DNA of 33,830 bases from Clostridiales bacterium (GCA_012522255.1 JAAYKT010000040.1:1-33830); one strand, 5' to 3'. Counted from the first letter of the stretch, positions 14,882-22,555 are shown. Notes: a model not told the origin generated them from the sequence alone. Made by a program: numbers and translations.

Positions 14882-16153
14882 TCAGCACACCTCCCCGGAA
14901 AGTTTCTTTAGAATATCCCCGTCGGTATAGTATCGTGCGGTGGTATAAGTACGCAGTTTATTTGAATTCGTAATTACAGGCATTTTACCGCACAGCGGGT
15001 TATTCATATACATCAAGGGGCAAATGCTGCTGACCACTACCCCCATGTTTTTTAAAGTATCTTTTTCGGGGGTATCATTAAAAGCCGCAAGTACTGCGGG
15101 AGCTGTCGTAAACACCGTTGGGACGGCTACTTTGCCACGTCCTTGAGCCTTGAGAGAATCCGACAATCTGGTTGTCCAGTCCTTCAACTGGTTCAGCGAA
15201 AGATGAGGACAGCCGATAAAGCATAGTTTTGGCTCGGTATTTCTGTCCTTCCATACTATCGGATAGTTGTTTTTCACCCGTTCGAGCTCTGCATCATCTA
15301 CCACATAAGTTTTAGCCCCCTCTGTAATCAATCCCTCACCCTTTTCCACCGCCTCGGGAGTCAGATTTTCTATATGATACAATCCCACCGCACCGTTACT
15401 TGCTGTGGCGGCACCAAAATCTTTCAAATAATCTTTAGCCTCTTGAGTAAGCTCGGTTCCCAACCATTTATCCAGCCCTTTCACATAAGGTACATCTTCC
15501 ATGACCTTCATGCCGATGGCACTGCCCAGTACCTGAGCTTCCGGCTTTTTATCCGTTTTTACTTCTATTATCCAGTTAGCACGGCGACCTTCATCCGTTA
15601 ACAGCCCGAAATACGGTACATATCCTACTATGCTTCCGAAAAGCTCCAAAATCCCTGAATTACGATTGCAACGGGCCCCACATACGCTGTTTGCGTATAC
15701 CACGGCACTGGATTCTGCCCAAGACAGAACTTCCCCGTATTTAGGAATGTTCCCCACCTGATCCATATAGCAGGTGCATGTATAAGCGTCATCAGACATA
15801 ATGCCCAACTTTTGCAGCTGCACATCATAGTCTTTCTGCTTTGAATACATCACTTTAAAAAATATATTTTGCAACAAATTCGCCGGCACGTTCTTGTCAA
15901 GGGGACGGGGGTCTACGGAAAAAGGCTGTTTGGAAAGGGCCCCGGCTTCAATAAGCTGGTCCATTAATTCATACACCGGCTTCATAACCGATAATCCGAA
16001 ACTTGTGACCAAGTGCCCCTTTTCACTATCAACGGGTACCATTTTTTCCGCGCCAAAAGCTTCTCCATACATCACCAAAGTCTTCATAACCTTGGAAAGT
16101 GTCTCACCCTGACTTCCGTCTAATATCTGTTGTTGTTCCAAAGTAAGCTGCAT
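14882..16153 (-). CDS. Aconitase X catalytic (large) subunit (DUF521)
   Basis: A 423-residue Fe-S hydro-lyase subunit. Candidate cluster or active-site cysteines are in VYANSVCGARCNRN (about residues 158 and 162), LCFIGCPHLSL (about 315) and SSICPLMYMNNP (about 378). AcnX enzymes dehydrate beta-hydroxy acids. The preferred start is ATG 16153 (MQLTLEQQ), which matches the usual MxLTxEE beginning and lies 11 bases after AAGGAG. GTG and ATG codons at 16165 and 16162 abut the same site and are less likely. It follows the enoate-reductase-like gene by about 20 bases and is fused in expression to the small-subunit gene. The pairing of a dehydratase with an ene-reductase suggests a dehydrate-then-reduce pathway (inference). 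Confidence 0.92.
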   Translation of the reverse strand: MQLTLEQQQILDGSQGETLSKVMKTLVMYGEAFGAEKMVPVDSEKGHLVTSFGLSVMKPVYELMDQLIEAGALSKQPFSVDPRPLDKNVPANLLQNIFFKVMYSKQKDYDVQLQKLGIMSDDAYTCTCYMDQVGNIPKYGEVLSWAESSAVVYANSVCGARCNRNSGILELFGSIVGYVPYFGLLTDEGRRANWIIEVKTDKKPEAQVLGSAIGMKVMEDVPYVKGLDKWLGTELTQEAKDYLKDFGAATASNGAVGLYHIENLTPEAVEKGEGLITEGAKTYVVDDAELERVKNNYPIVWKDRNTEPKLCFIGCPHLSLNQLKDWTTRLSDSLKAQGRGKVAVPTVFTTAPAVLAAFNDTPEKDTLKNMGVVVSSICPLMYMNNPLCGKMPVITNSNKLRTYTTARYYTDGDILKKLSGEVC

Positions 16154-16172
16154 AGCCTTCATCACTCCTTTT

Positions 16173-18230
16173 TTACAACTTCATGCCCACATCCCAGGCA
16201 CTCCAAATCACCGTTCTCAAGTTGCCAACCTTCACCGCATCTCCTACAGTTTTACCACGGCTGCCCGAACCCTGGAGGGGCATAGGTTTATAGCCCACTG
16301 ACAAAATGACACTGTCTGCCTCAATTTTAAAATCTTTGCCATCTTTGTCCGTAACCAGGACGCCATCATCAAGTATTTCCTTTAGTTTTGTTTCCAAATA
16401 CACCGGTACCTCATAGGTTTTGAAGAAATCCCGCAGGTAACTGGAATTGGCCAGACATACACCGGTAACTGCTATAAGGTCCTGTTTCATTTCAACGATA
16501 GCGGGTTTTTTACCTTTCAGATACAGTTCGTAAGCTATTTCACAACCGGTGAGGCCGCCGCCGATAATTACCACGTTTTCTCCTACTTTCTTTTCCCCGG
16601 ACAGGTATTCGATGGCCTCTATTCCCTTTTCAAAACCTTTAACCGGCAAGCGGATGGATTTGGCTCCCGTGGCCACCACAATTTCATCTGCATCTAATGC
16701 ATCTATATCTTTTATTTCAGTATTGAGCCTGATTTCTATCTTCGGGTATTTGGCAATTTCCCTTTGATACCAGGTCAAAAGCTCTCTGTCCTTTTCTTTA
16801 AAAGACGGAACCGCCGCCCAATTGAATACGCCTCCCAATTCATCGCCTTTTTCATATAATGTGACGGTATGTCCCCGTTTTGCAGCCACTATTGCCGTTT
16901 CCATACCGCCGATGCCCCCGCCTATAACAGCAATTTTTTTGCTGTTTGCCGTCGGGATAATTTTATATTTTTTGGACTGCATGGTCCTGGGGTCAAGGAC
17001 ACAGCGCGCAATATGTGCCGCATCATAGATGGATTGATCGTTGGCCACACCTTTGTAGTGGCTGAAATTGAAACAGGCATTGTGACAGCATATGCAAGGC
17101 CTTATATCATCCAACCTGTCTTCAATAAGCTTTGTGACCCATTCTCCGTCGGCCAAAAACTGACGGGCAAAACCCGCGCCGTCGATGCGGCCTTCAGCAA
17201 TTGCTTCTGCCCCCACTTCCGGCTCCATACGCCCCGCACAGACTACAGGTATATCAACAAATTTTTTAATGTGTGCCACATCTTCCAGATTACAGTTCTT
17301 TGGCATATACATAGGCGGATGTGCCCAGTACCAGGAATCATAGGTGCCGTTATCAGCGTTTAGCATATCATAACCCGCATCCTGTAAATACTTCACTGCC
17401 TTTTCACTTTCCTCCAAGTCTCGGCCAACCTCGGTGTAATCTTCTCCAGGAAGTGCACCATAGCGAAAATCCTTCATCTTTGAAACCGCGGAATATCTCA
17501 ATGATACCGGGAAATCCTTACCGCAGGTTTCTTTGATAGCCTGCACAATCTCCACAGGAAAACGATATCTGTTTTCAAAGGAGCCGCCATATTCATCTGT
17601 ACGTTTATTTGTATATTCCATAGTAAACTGATCCAACAGATAGCCTTCATGGACTGCGTGTACCTCCACGCCATCGACGCCTGCATCCATGCATAACTTT
17701 GCGGTTTTGGCAAAGCCGTCTATTATCTCACGGATTTCCTGCAGGGTAATTTCACGGCACATAACCTTGTCCGACCAGCGAGATGGTAATTCGCTTGGGC
17801 TTGCAGATTGATACTGCACATCTATAATTGGTTTTGCCAAAGCATGCAAAAGCGGATTGTTATGAAGCATAACTAAGTGGTCAGTAATAGCCCAGGAACG
17901 TCCCATCCCGGCGGTCATCTGAACAAAAAGCTTAGCCCCGGTCTTATGTATTTCATCCATAAAAATCTTAAGATCCCGAAACATTTTTTTGTTCTTCCAC
18001 AGCCACCGCCCGCCTATGGTATCCTTAATGGGAGCAATACCGGGTATAATGAGCCCTACATTATTTTTGGCCCTTTCCAAAAAAAAGTGGGCAGCCTCCT
18101 TATCAAAATGATTGGGCTCCATCCAACCAAACAAAGAAGTGCCACCCATAGGGCAAAGAACAATACGGTTTTTGATTTCCACATTGCCGACTTTCCAAGG
18201 GGTAAATAATGGTTCAAACTTAGGATCCAT
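16173..18230 (-). CDS. 2-Enoate-reductase-like FMN/FAD/4Fe-4S oxidoreductase (Old Yellow Enzyme family)
   Basis: A 685-residue multi-cofactor flavoenzyme. Residues 1 to about 370 are an Old Yellow Enzyme TIM barrel, with the active-site stretch VHAVHEGYLLDQFT and the family signature NKRTDEYGGSFENRYRF (about 190-224). A cysteine cluster CICCHNAC (379-386) with C410 should ligate the 4Fe-4S centre. Residues about 431-650 form FAD/NAD(P)-binding domains (VIGGGIGGMETA, VIIGGGLTGCEIA). The HEGYLLDQFT variant is, from memory, that of clostridial 2-enoate reductases such as FldZ, which reduce alpha,beta-unsaturated acids. AAGGAG lies eight bases before ATG 18230. It is the first gene of the aconitase X operon. 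The last cluster cysteine is 23 residues after C386, farther than the 11-12 usual in 2,4-dienoyl-CoA reductase. Confidence 0.9.
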   Translation of the reverse strand: MDPKFEPLFTPWKVGNVEIKNRIVLCPMGGTSLFGWMEPNHFDKEAAHFFLERAKNNVGLIIPGIAPIKDTIGGRWLWKNKKMFRDLKIFMDEIHKTGAKLFVQMTAGMGRSWAITDHLVMLHNNPLLHALAKPIIDVQYQSASPSELPSRWSDKVMCREITLQEIREIIDGFAKTAKLCMDAGVDGVEVHAVHEGYLLDQFTMEYTNKRTDEYGGSFENRYRFPVEIVQAIKETCGKDFPVSLRYSAVSKMKDFRYGALPGEDYTEVGRDLEESEKAVKYLQDAGYDMLNADNGTYDSWYWAHPPMYMPKNCNLEDVAHIKKFVDIPVVCAGRMEPEVGAEAIAEGRIDGAGFARQFLADGEWVTKLIEDRLDDIRPCICCHNACFNFSHYKGVANDQSIYDAAHIARCVLDPRTMQSKKYKIIPTANSKKIAVIGGGIGGMETAIVAAKRGHTVTLYEKGDELGGVFNWAAVPSFKEKDRELLTWYQREIAKYPKIEIRLNTEIKDIDALDADEIVVATGAKSIRLPVKGFEKGIEAIEYLSGEKKVGENVVIIGGGLTGCEIAYELYLKGKKPAIVEMKQDLIAVTGVCLANSSYLRDFFKTYEVPVYLETKLKEILDDGVLVTDKDGKDFKIEADSVILSVGYKPMPLQGSGSRGKTVGDAVKVGNLRTVIWSAWDVGMKL

Positions 18231-18282
18231 AATATCAACTCCTTTTCTTTCATTTAACTTTTATTTATTTATAATTATTGAG

Positions 18283-18294
18283 TATTGTCCAATA
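18283..18294. promoter_or_regulatory. Small inverted repeat upstream of the enoate reductase-aconitase X operon
   Basis: TATTG and CAATA arms flank a two-base centre in a 12-base palindrome (plus TATTGTCCAATA), about 55 bases before the first start codon. It overlaps a possible minus-strand -35 (TTGGAC). It could be an operator, but a 12-base palindrome can occur by chance in AT-rich DNA. Confidence 0.25.
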
Positions 18295-18348
18295 AAATAT
18301 GGCAGTCATTTTGAACACCGGTAGTTCCATTAAAACAACTGACTTTTG

Positions 18349-19200
18349 TTACCTACTGGCACCGCCGCCGCCGCTTCTGCCTCCGCCAAAACCGCCTCCT
18401 CCAAAGCCACCGCCGCCAAAGCCACCGGATCTGCCCGAACCGCCACTAAAACCACCGAAGCCGCCGTAATAGCCTCCCCTACCTCTGTAATTGCCACCTT
18501 TTTTAAACCCTCTTCTGATTAATAAAAAGATAATAAGTAAGACTACCACCACTATCCACATCGGAATTTCATTAATATCATCTACAGGGTAGTTTTGCAA
18601 CCCGAAAAGGCCTTCTTTTTCCAGATCCAAATCATATTCTTTTGCAACCTCCGAGGCCACCGCCATAAAGGTGTCTTTAACACCTTTTGAAAAATCCTTG
18701 TCTTCAAAAGCAGTCATGGCATAATCATCAAGAATAGCCCCTGCTTTACCGTCATTAATTGCCCCTTCCAGACCGTACCCGACTTCTATACGAATTCGGC
18801 CCCGCTGATTTTTCAACAGGCTCTCCTCATTAACTAAAATCAAAACACCATTGTTTTTATTCTTATCACCTATACCCCAATCCCTGAACAGCTTAACAGC
18901 ATAGTCCTCTATCTCCATTCCCGACAAATCTTTTACAATGACTGCTGCAATCTGAGCTTTTGTTTTGTCTTCAATTACTTTACCGACCCTCTGCATTTCC
19001 TGAATATCACTTTTATTTACCATGCCGGCATAATCAAAAACAAATGTATTTGTCGCAGGTTTCACCGGAATAACCTGTGCAAAAACTAAAAAACCGCATG
19101 CCAAAGTGAGGGTCATAGTTATCAATAAAAACACCGATAATTTAACCTTATAATATTTAAAACTTGCTTTTCTTTTTAAATTCTTGTTGTATTTAGTCAA
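18349..19200 (-). CDS. TPM-domain protein with Gly-rich tail (YgcG family)
   Basis: A 283-residue membrane protein. A basic N-terminus leads into a signal/anchor segment (LSVFLLITMTLTLACGFLVF). The TPM domain spans about residues 50-205 (FVFDYAGMVNKSDIQEM, IAAVIVKDLSGMEIEDYA, GVLILVNEE, GYGLEGAINDGKAG). A transmembrane helix (WIVVVVLLIIFLLI) and a glycine/phenylalanine/serine-rich tail (GGFGGGGFGGG) end the protein, as is usual for YgcG-like members. No ATG occurs before the TPM domain in frame; TTG 19200 with an upstream GGCGGTG is the best start. It is 20 bases after LemA, a very common partnership whose function remains poorly defined. This is the second TPM protein in the window; the two differ in tail type. 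Confidence 0.88.
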   Translation of the reverse strand: MTKYNKNLKRKASFKYYKVKLSVFLLITMTLTLACGFLVFAQVIPVKPATNTFVFDYAGMVNKSDIQEMQRVGKVIEDKTKAQIAAVIVKDLSGMEIEDYAVKLFRDWGIGDKNKNNGVLILVNEESLLKNQRGRIRIEVGYGLEGAINDGKAGAILDDYAMTAFEDKDFSKGVKDTFMAVASEVAKEYDLDLEKEGLFGLQNYPVDDINEIPMWIVVVVLLIIFLLIRRGFKKGGNYRGRGGYYGGFGGFSGGSGRSGGFGGGGFGGGGFGGGRSGGGGASR

Positions 19201-19220
19201 AATGTATCACCGCCTATAAA

Positions 19221-19784
19221 CTAAAAATCTACCTTGGGAACCTCCTTGGCTCCCTCAGCCGCCTGAAAATAGTCTCTTTGTTGAAAATTGAACATCCCCG
19301 CTATAATAGAAGTGGGAAATCTTCTTATTTTAACATTATATGACTGAACTGCATTATTATAATCCATACGGGAAACAGCTATACGGTTTTCTGTCCCTGC
19401 GAGCTCATCGGAAAGCTGCCTGAAATTTGCATCTGCCTTAAGCTCCGGATAGTTTTCTGCTATTGCAAGGAGTCTGGACAGCGATCCCGTAAGTTCCTGA
19501 TCCGCCTTAGCCATGTCACCCACTGTACCTGCACCAATAAGTTTTTCCCTGGCTTTTGTAACCTCGGTAAATATTTTTTCCTCATGGGAAGCAAAACCCT
19601 TAACTGTGCTGACCATATTAGGAATCAAATCCATCCTGCGCTGAAGCTGGTTTTCTACCTGGCTCCAGGAACTCGTCACAGCCTCATCGGAAGAAACCAA
19701 ACCGTTATATGAGCCAAAAATAGATATAGCTATAACTGCGAGTATCACTAACAAAACTATAACCGGACTAAACATCTTTTTCAT
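19221..19784 (-). CDS. lemA: LemA family membrane protein
   Basis: A 187-residue protein with an N-terminal helix (VIVLLVILAVIAISIF) followed by the LemA helical bundle. Diagnostic motifs are YNGLVSSDEAVTSSWSQV, QRRMDLIPNMVSTVKGFA, FTEVTKAREKL, ENYPELKADANFRQLSDEL and NAVQSYNVKIRRFPTSI. LemA proteins are small envelope proteins whose biochemical role is not established; they are commonly encoded beside TPM/YgcG proteins, as here. AGGAGGGG lies six bases before ATG 19784. It is the first gene of the two-gene unit. No clear promoter was found in the AT-rich DNA upstream, which begins with the broken gene described separately. Confidence 0.92.
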   Translation of the reverse strand: MKKMFSPVIVLLVILAVIAISIFGSYNGLVSSDEAVTSSWSQVENQLQRRMDLIPNMVSTVKGFASHEEKIFTEVTKAREKLIGAGTVGDMAKADQELTGSLSRLLAIAENYPELKADANFRQLSDELAGTENRIAVSRMDYNNAVQSYNVKIRRFPTSIIAGMFNFQQRDYFQAAEGAKEVPKVDF

Positions 19785-19851
19785 TTAAGACCCCTCCTAA
19801 ATCTAAATTACTTGCTTTTTTCTAAACTGATATCATATCTTCTTTATTTTA

Positions 19852-20000
19852 TTATATTATATTTTCATATACTAATTTTAAAAAAATTTCAATTTCTCCA
19901 TTATAGTTTTCTGCACCTTCAATCAATTCTCCTTTAAAGCCCATTCGTAAAATTACATCGTTCCTTTTATTAGCGCCAAAACCTATGTGATGCTATAAAG
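19852..20000 (-). pseudogene. Possible 3' remnant of a gene broken by the palindromic element
   Basis: On the minus strand a frame reading HHIGFGANKRNDV, then GFKGELIEGAENYNGEIEIF and ending at a TAA at 19852-19854 has protein-like composition. It has no suitable start: a stop codon lies at its upstream end, next to the palindromic element. I do not recognise the family. It may be the tail of the small zinc-ribbon gene whose beginning lies on the other side of the element, which would make an original protein of roughly 90-100 residues. It could also be unrelated or non-coding. Confidence 0.35.
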
Positions 20001-20003
20001 CAT

Positions 20004-20173
20004 CTAAAAAATATATCTAAGCAGAATTTTTGTGGAGGATCTTAGAATAGGTTAATGAAGTGAACGTCTGTAATTTTAACTGTGTGAGCGGGTTAGCGAG
20101 TTTTAAAATTACAGTGAACGAATTTACCTATTCTTAGGTCTGGAACTCTTTTTCTGTGTGATATATTTTTTAG
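20004..20173. mobile_element. 170-bp imperfect palindrome with 14-bp perfect terminal inverted repeats (MITE-like)
   Basis: CTAAAAAATATATC (20004-20017) and its exact complement GATATATTTTTTAG (20160-20173) are the ends. Inside, CTGTAATTTTA faces TAAAATTACAG, and GAATAGG faces CCTATTC, so the whole unit can fold into one long hairpin with a central loop near the GAGCGGGTTAGCGAG stretch. It has no coding capacity. The features are those of a miniature inverted-repeat element or other dispersed palindrome; copy number in the genome is unknown. Confidence 0.6.
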
Positions 20174-20298
20174 AGCAACCATCGGGAACAGGATGGTCTC
20201 CATTAAAAAAGTCGCTGCACATCAATCTACTATTATGCAAATGACAAAAAGTGCAGATAACCGGGCTGCATATCTTCACCACATTCCGGGCATTTCAT
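20174..20298 (-). pseudogene. Broken small zinc-ribbon gene (5' part)
   Basis: On the minus strand an AAGGAGG (plus 20307-20313) lies eight bases before ATG 20298, which opens MKCPECGEDMQPGYL and stops after 21 residues at 20233. In another frame, starting beside GYL, the reading continues ICTFCHLHNSRLMCSDFF and NGDHPVPDGC, with further Cys/His pairs, up to the palindromic element. A single-base loss plus element insertion would explain both halves. The good start site argues that this was a real gene; the 21-residue product could also still be made. I do not recognise the full-length family. Confidence 0.45.
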
Positions 20299-20494
20299 TT
20301 TATAATCCTCCTTACTAACTACCAAGCAAAGCCGTGAATAAACTATATAACTTAAAACCTCTGTTTGCCGCTACTTTTATCTTTGCATTAATTCAAACAC
20401 TGTACTGCCTCTATATCATATCACAAATATGTTTATACATATTATGTTGTTTTATGGCTGCCATAGTATTGATGTAATTTTATCCTGCCAGTCT

Positions 20495-20523
20495 TTGATT
20501 TATGAATGGATAAGTGAGATAAT
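20495..20523 (+). promoter_or_regulatory. Sigma-A promoter of the LCP gene
   Basis: TTGATT (20495-20500), a 17-base spacer and GATAAT (20518-20523) lie about 47 bases before the LCP start codon. Both boxes are one or two changes from consensus with ideal spacing. Confidence 0.6.
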
Positions 20524-20569
20524 ATATCCATCCTGATTTTTATTACAACATTAAGGAGACTGACACTTT

Positions 20570-21625
20570 ATGAAATCAAATAGAAATACTGTTTTCCGAA
20601 TTGCCGTAAGCATTATTTTAGTTGTTTTAACCTCTTCTTTTGTTTCCTATGTTGTACATAAAAATAGATCTGCTGACTATGATAAGGAAGTATTAAAAAG
20701 TTATGCAGATGAAAATGTTTCTTCTATGGATAAGTATGATATTACGGAATTTGATTTAATTGATAAATCAATATTAAGTAAAGAAGCGATGCTCAGCGAA
20801 GAATACACAAAGAATCTGGTGGAACAAGGTGCCATAAATATATTATTTTTAGGTGAAGACAAGGAAAACAGTCTCTATGACACAATTGGATTAATAAGTA
20901 TTGATAAGAAAAATAAAAAACTTTCCATAATAATGCTACCACGTGATCTGTACATAGATTATAGTCAAACCGTAAAGGATGCTCTTGCAGCTGCCGGAAA
21001 AACAAAAGCAGCAGGTATATATAAGCTGAATGCTGCCCATTATGTAGGTGCTTTGATGGAATACGAAGGAAAGTTTAAGGCAAACTCCATCAGTTTTTTA
21101 GCAGATGTCATTAAAGAAAAATTTGCAATAGATGTGGATGATTATATAAAAATAAACCTTTCTGGTTTTAGAAAAATAGTGAATTTATATGGCGGTGTCA
21201 ATATATATGTTCCTTACAATATGGACTATGATGACCCTTCACAGGATTTATCCATACATCTGCAAAAAGGATCACAGCTTCTTGATGGTAACCAAGCTGA
21301 AGGTTTTGTAAGGTTTAGGCAAGGCTATGATGAAAATGGTATAAGATTTGATGTAGACCGTAAAAAAAACCAATTGGCTTTTTTAAATGCTTTTATAAAA
21401 CAGCATGGTACTATAGGTAACATAAATAAAATACCGGACTTGTTAAAAGCGTTAAGCAGCAATATGATGAACAGCATTGGCTTTGGAGAATTACTGACCA
21501 CATATACAGGAATAGCAAAGGATATTGTGAACGATAAATATGAAATAGAAAACAAAAATATTGATGGGACAAGCAAAATGATAAATGGGGTATCCTACAT
21601 AGTTATCGAAGAAGAGAAACCATAA
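20570..21625 (+). CDS. LytR-CpsA-Psr (LCP) family cell-wall polymer ligase
   Basis: A 351-residue membrane protein with a short cytosolic end, one transmembrane helix (VFRIAVSIILVVLTSSFVSY) and an extracellular LCP domain. Family motifs are INILFLGEDKE, DTIGLISIDKKNKKLSIIML with PRDLY, the KLNAAHYVGA stretch, and GFVRFRQGYDENGIRFDVDR with the conserved arginines and aspartate that bind the polyprenyl pyrophosphate substrate. LCP enzymes transfer wall teichoic acids, capsules or secondary wall polymers from lipid carriers to peptidoglycan. SLH proteins bind such polymers, so a link with the giant SLH protein is attractive but inferred. AAGGAG precedes ATG 20570 by 11 bases. The gene is apparently monocistronic. 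Confidence 0.92.
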   Translation: MKSNRNTVFRIAVSIILVVLTSSFVSYVVHKNRSADYDKEVLKSYADENVSSMDKYDITEFDLIDKSILSKEAMLSEEYTKNLVEQGAINILFLGEDKENSLYDTIGLISIDKKNKKLSIIMLPRDLYIDYSQTVKDALAAAGKTKAAGIYKLNAAHYVGALMEYEGKFKANSISFLADVIKEKFAIDVDDYIKINLSGFRKIVNLYGGVNIYVPYNMDYDDPSQDLSIHLQKGSQLLDGNQAEGFVRFRQGYDENGIRFDVDRKKNQLAFLNAFIKQHGTIGNINKIPDLLKALSSNMMNSIGFGELLTTYTGIAKDIVNDKYEIENKNIDGTSKMINGVSYIVIEEEKP

Positions 21626-21648
21626 ATATAATTCTAATATCTGCTAAA

Positions 21649-21691
21649 GACCTTTGCATTGTCCACTTTCAGCGATAAATCATCCACCCGA
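21649..21691. repeat. Diverged 43-bp dispersed repeat, copy 1
   Basis: This stretch, GACCTTTGCATTGTCCACTT onward to CCACCCGA, matches 23794-23836 at 34 of 43 positions without gaps. It lies in the spacer after the LCP gene. Both copies are in the same orientation. It is probably an old dispersed repeat. Confidence 0.45.
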
Positions 21692-21754
21692 TAACAAAAA
21701 GGTGTAATGATAAATATACAAAAAACACAACTGCCCATGCCTGTTCTTTTATTT

Positions 21755-21960
21755 TTATTTTACGAGTTCCCCGGGAGGATTGCCGGTTCTAAGAGGCAAT
21801 ACTTCTTTACCCTTTAAAACTGCCTTATATCCTATTTTATTGCTTCTTCCGGGGTATATCCTTTTAGCTTCACTTGACTCACTGCAGCATGAATATCCGA
21901 AGGGAAATTCAAATCGTCTACGAGTATTTTGTATCTCTTCAGCTTCAATAAGTCTGTCAA
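21755..21960 (-). pseudogene. Small ORF split by a one-base shift in a T/A run, downstream of the nicotinamidase
   Basis: Two minus-strand frames join into one protein-like sequence: KRYKILVDDLNFPSDIHAAV, SQVKLKGYTPEEAIK, then in the next frame IGYKAVLKGKEVLP and LRTGNPPGELVK. The switch falls in a run of four T at plus 21835-21838; one extra T would make a continuous reading of about 68 residues from a TTG at 21960. The first frame begins directly after, and in frame with, the nicotinamidase stop codon. I do not recognise the family. Either the gene is freshly inactivated, it is frameshifted in translation, or the run carries a sequencing error. Confidence 0.45.
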
Positions 21961-21969
21961 AATTCCATC

Positions 21970-22485
21970 TTATAGCACATTGCAACCAAGTGTCGACTTC
22001 ATTTCCTTTAGAGCAAACTCATGAGCCTTTTTATCGAAGGATGCCACACCAGCCTCATATATGTTTACGTCGTAAGATAAATTTCTTGCATCTGCTGCCG
22101 TGTACAGCACGCATATATTTGTGCATACTCCCACCAAGGACATTTCCCTGATCTTCTTTTCTCTTAAATACAAATCCAAGTCAGTACCAAAAAAAGAACT
22201 ATATCTTCTTTTTTTTATTATTTTATCACCTTTTTCCGGCTGCAACTCGGATATAATTTCACTGCCTTTAGTACCTGAGACACAATGAGACGGGAACATA
22301 TCGAACTCCTTATCGTCAGTTTCGTGATTATCGCATATGTAGATAATTGGGTTTCCGCCTTTTCTATATTCAGTTATTTTTTCTTTGATAAAATCTATTA
22401 TGACGGTTCCTGCTTCTCCTGTTGTCAATAGGCCTTTTTCATCAATAAAATCCTCCAGCATATCAATTACCAGTAATGCTTTCAT
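21970..22485 (-). CDS. Nicotinamidase-type cysteine hydrolase (isochorismatase-like)
   Basis: A 171-residue cytosolic hydrolase. The catalytic triad is visible: D8 in ALLVIDMLEDF, a lysine in KKRRYSSFFGTDLD (K91 or K92), and C121 in LVGVCTNICVLYTAADA. The metal-site pattern DNHETDDKEFDMFPSHCVSG (D52, H54, H67) is that of nicotinamidases, which convert nicotinamide to nicotinate in NAD salvage. Relatives with other amide substrates share parts of it, so the substrate is probable rather than certain. AAGGGGAG lies five bases before ATG 22485. No nicotinate phosphoribosyltransferase gene is visible nearby. The frameshifted small ORF follows it immediately. Confidence 0.88.
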   Translation of the reverse strand: MKALLVIDMLEDFIDEKGLLTTGEAGTVIIDFIKEKITEYRKGGNPIIYICDNHETDDKEFDMFPSHCVSGTKGSEIISELQPEKGDKIIKKRRYSSFFGTDLDLYLREKKIREMSLVGVCTNICVLYTAADARNLSYDVNIYEAGVASFDKKAHEFALKEMKSTLGCNVL

Positions 22486-22555
22486 TATATCTCCCCTTTG
22501 TTTTAGTATTTTCTCCGTTTTTAAGAACTCTATATCTTATTGCGTTATGTGTATA

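Larger units (their letters stand above)
19785..20569. other. Long intergenic region with gene remains, a palindromic element and the LCP promoter
   Basis: This 785-base stretch lies between divergent genes. From left to right it holds a protein-like tail on the minus strand (19852-20000), a 170-base imperfect palindrome (20004-20173), the start of a small zinc-ribbon gene on the minus strand (20174-20298), about 190 bases with no recognisable signal, and the promoter of the LCP gene (20495-20523). Confidence 0.6.

Noticed and set aside
14440..16153. Ordinary aconitase or 3-isopropylmalate dehydratase
   Set aside because: Subunit sizes, the small swivelling DUF126 partner and cysteine motifs match aconitase X, not LeuCD or AcnA/B.
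16869..17363. A 164-codon plus-strand frame inside the flavoenzyme gene
   Set aside because: Antisense to the FAD-domain and cysteine-cluster coding sequence, which is unambiguous.
20233..20298. Functional 21-residue zinc-ribbon peptide
   Set aside because: Only one CPxCG knuckle is present in this frame and the Cys-rich continuation is in another frame, so a broken gene is more likely; kept as a pseudogene.
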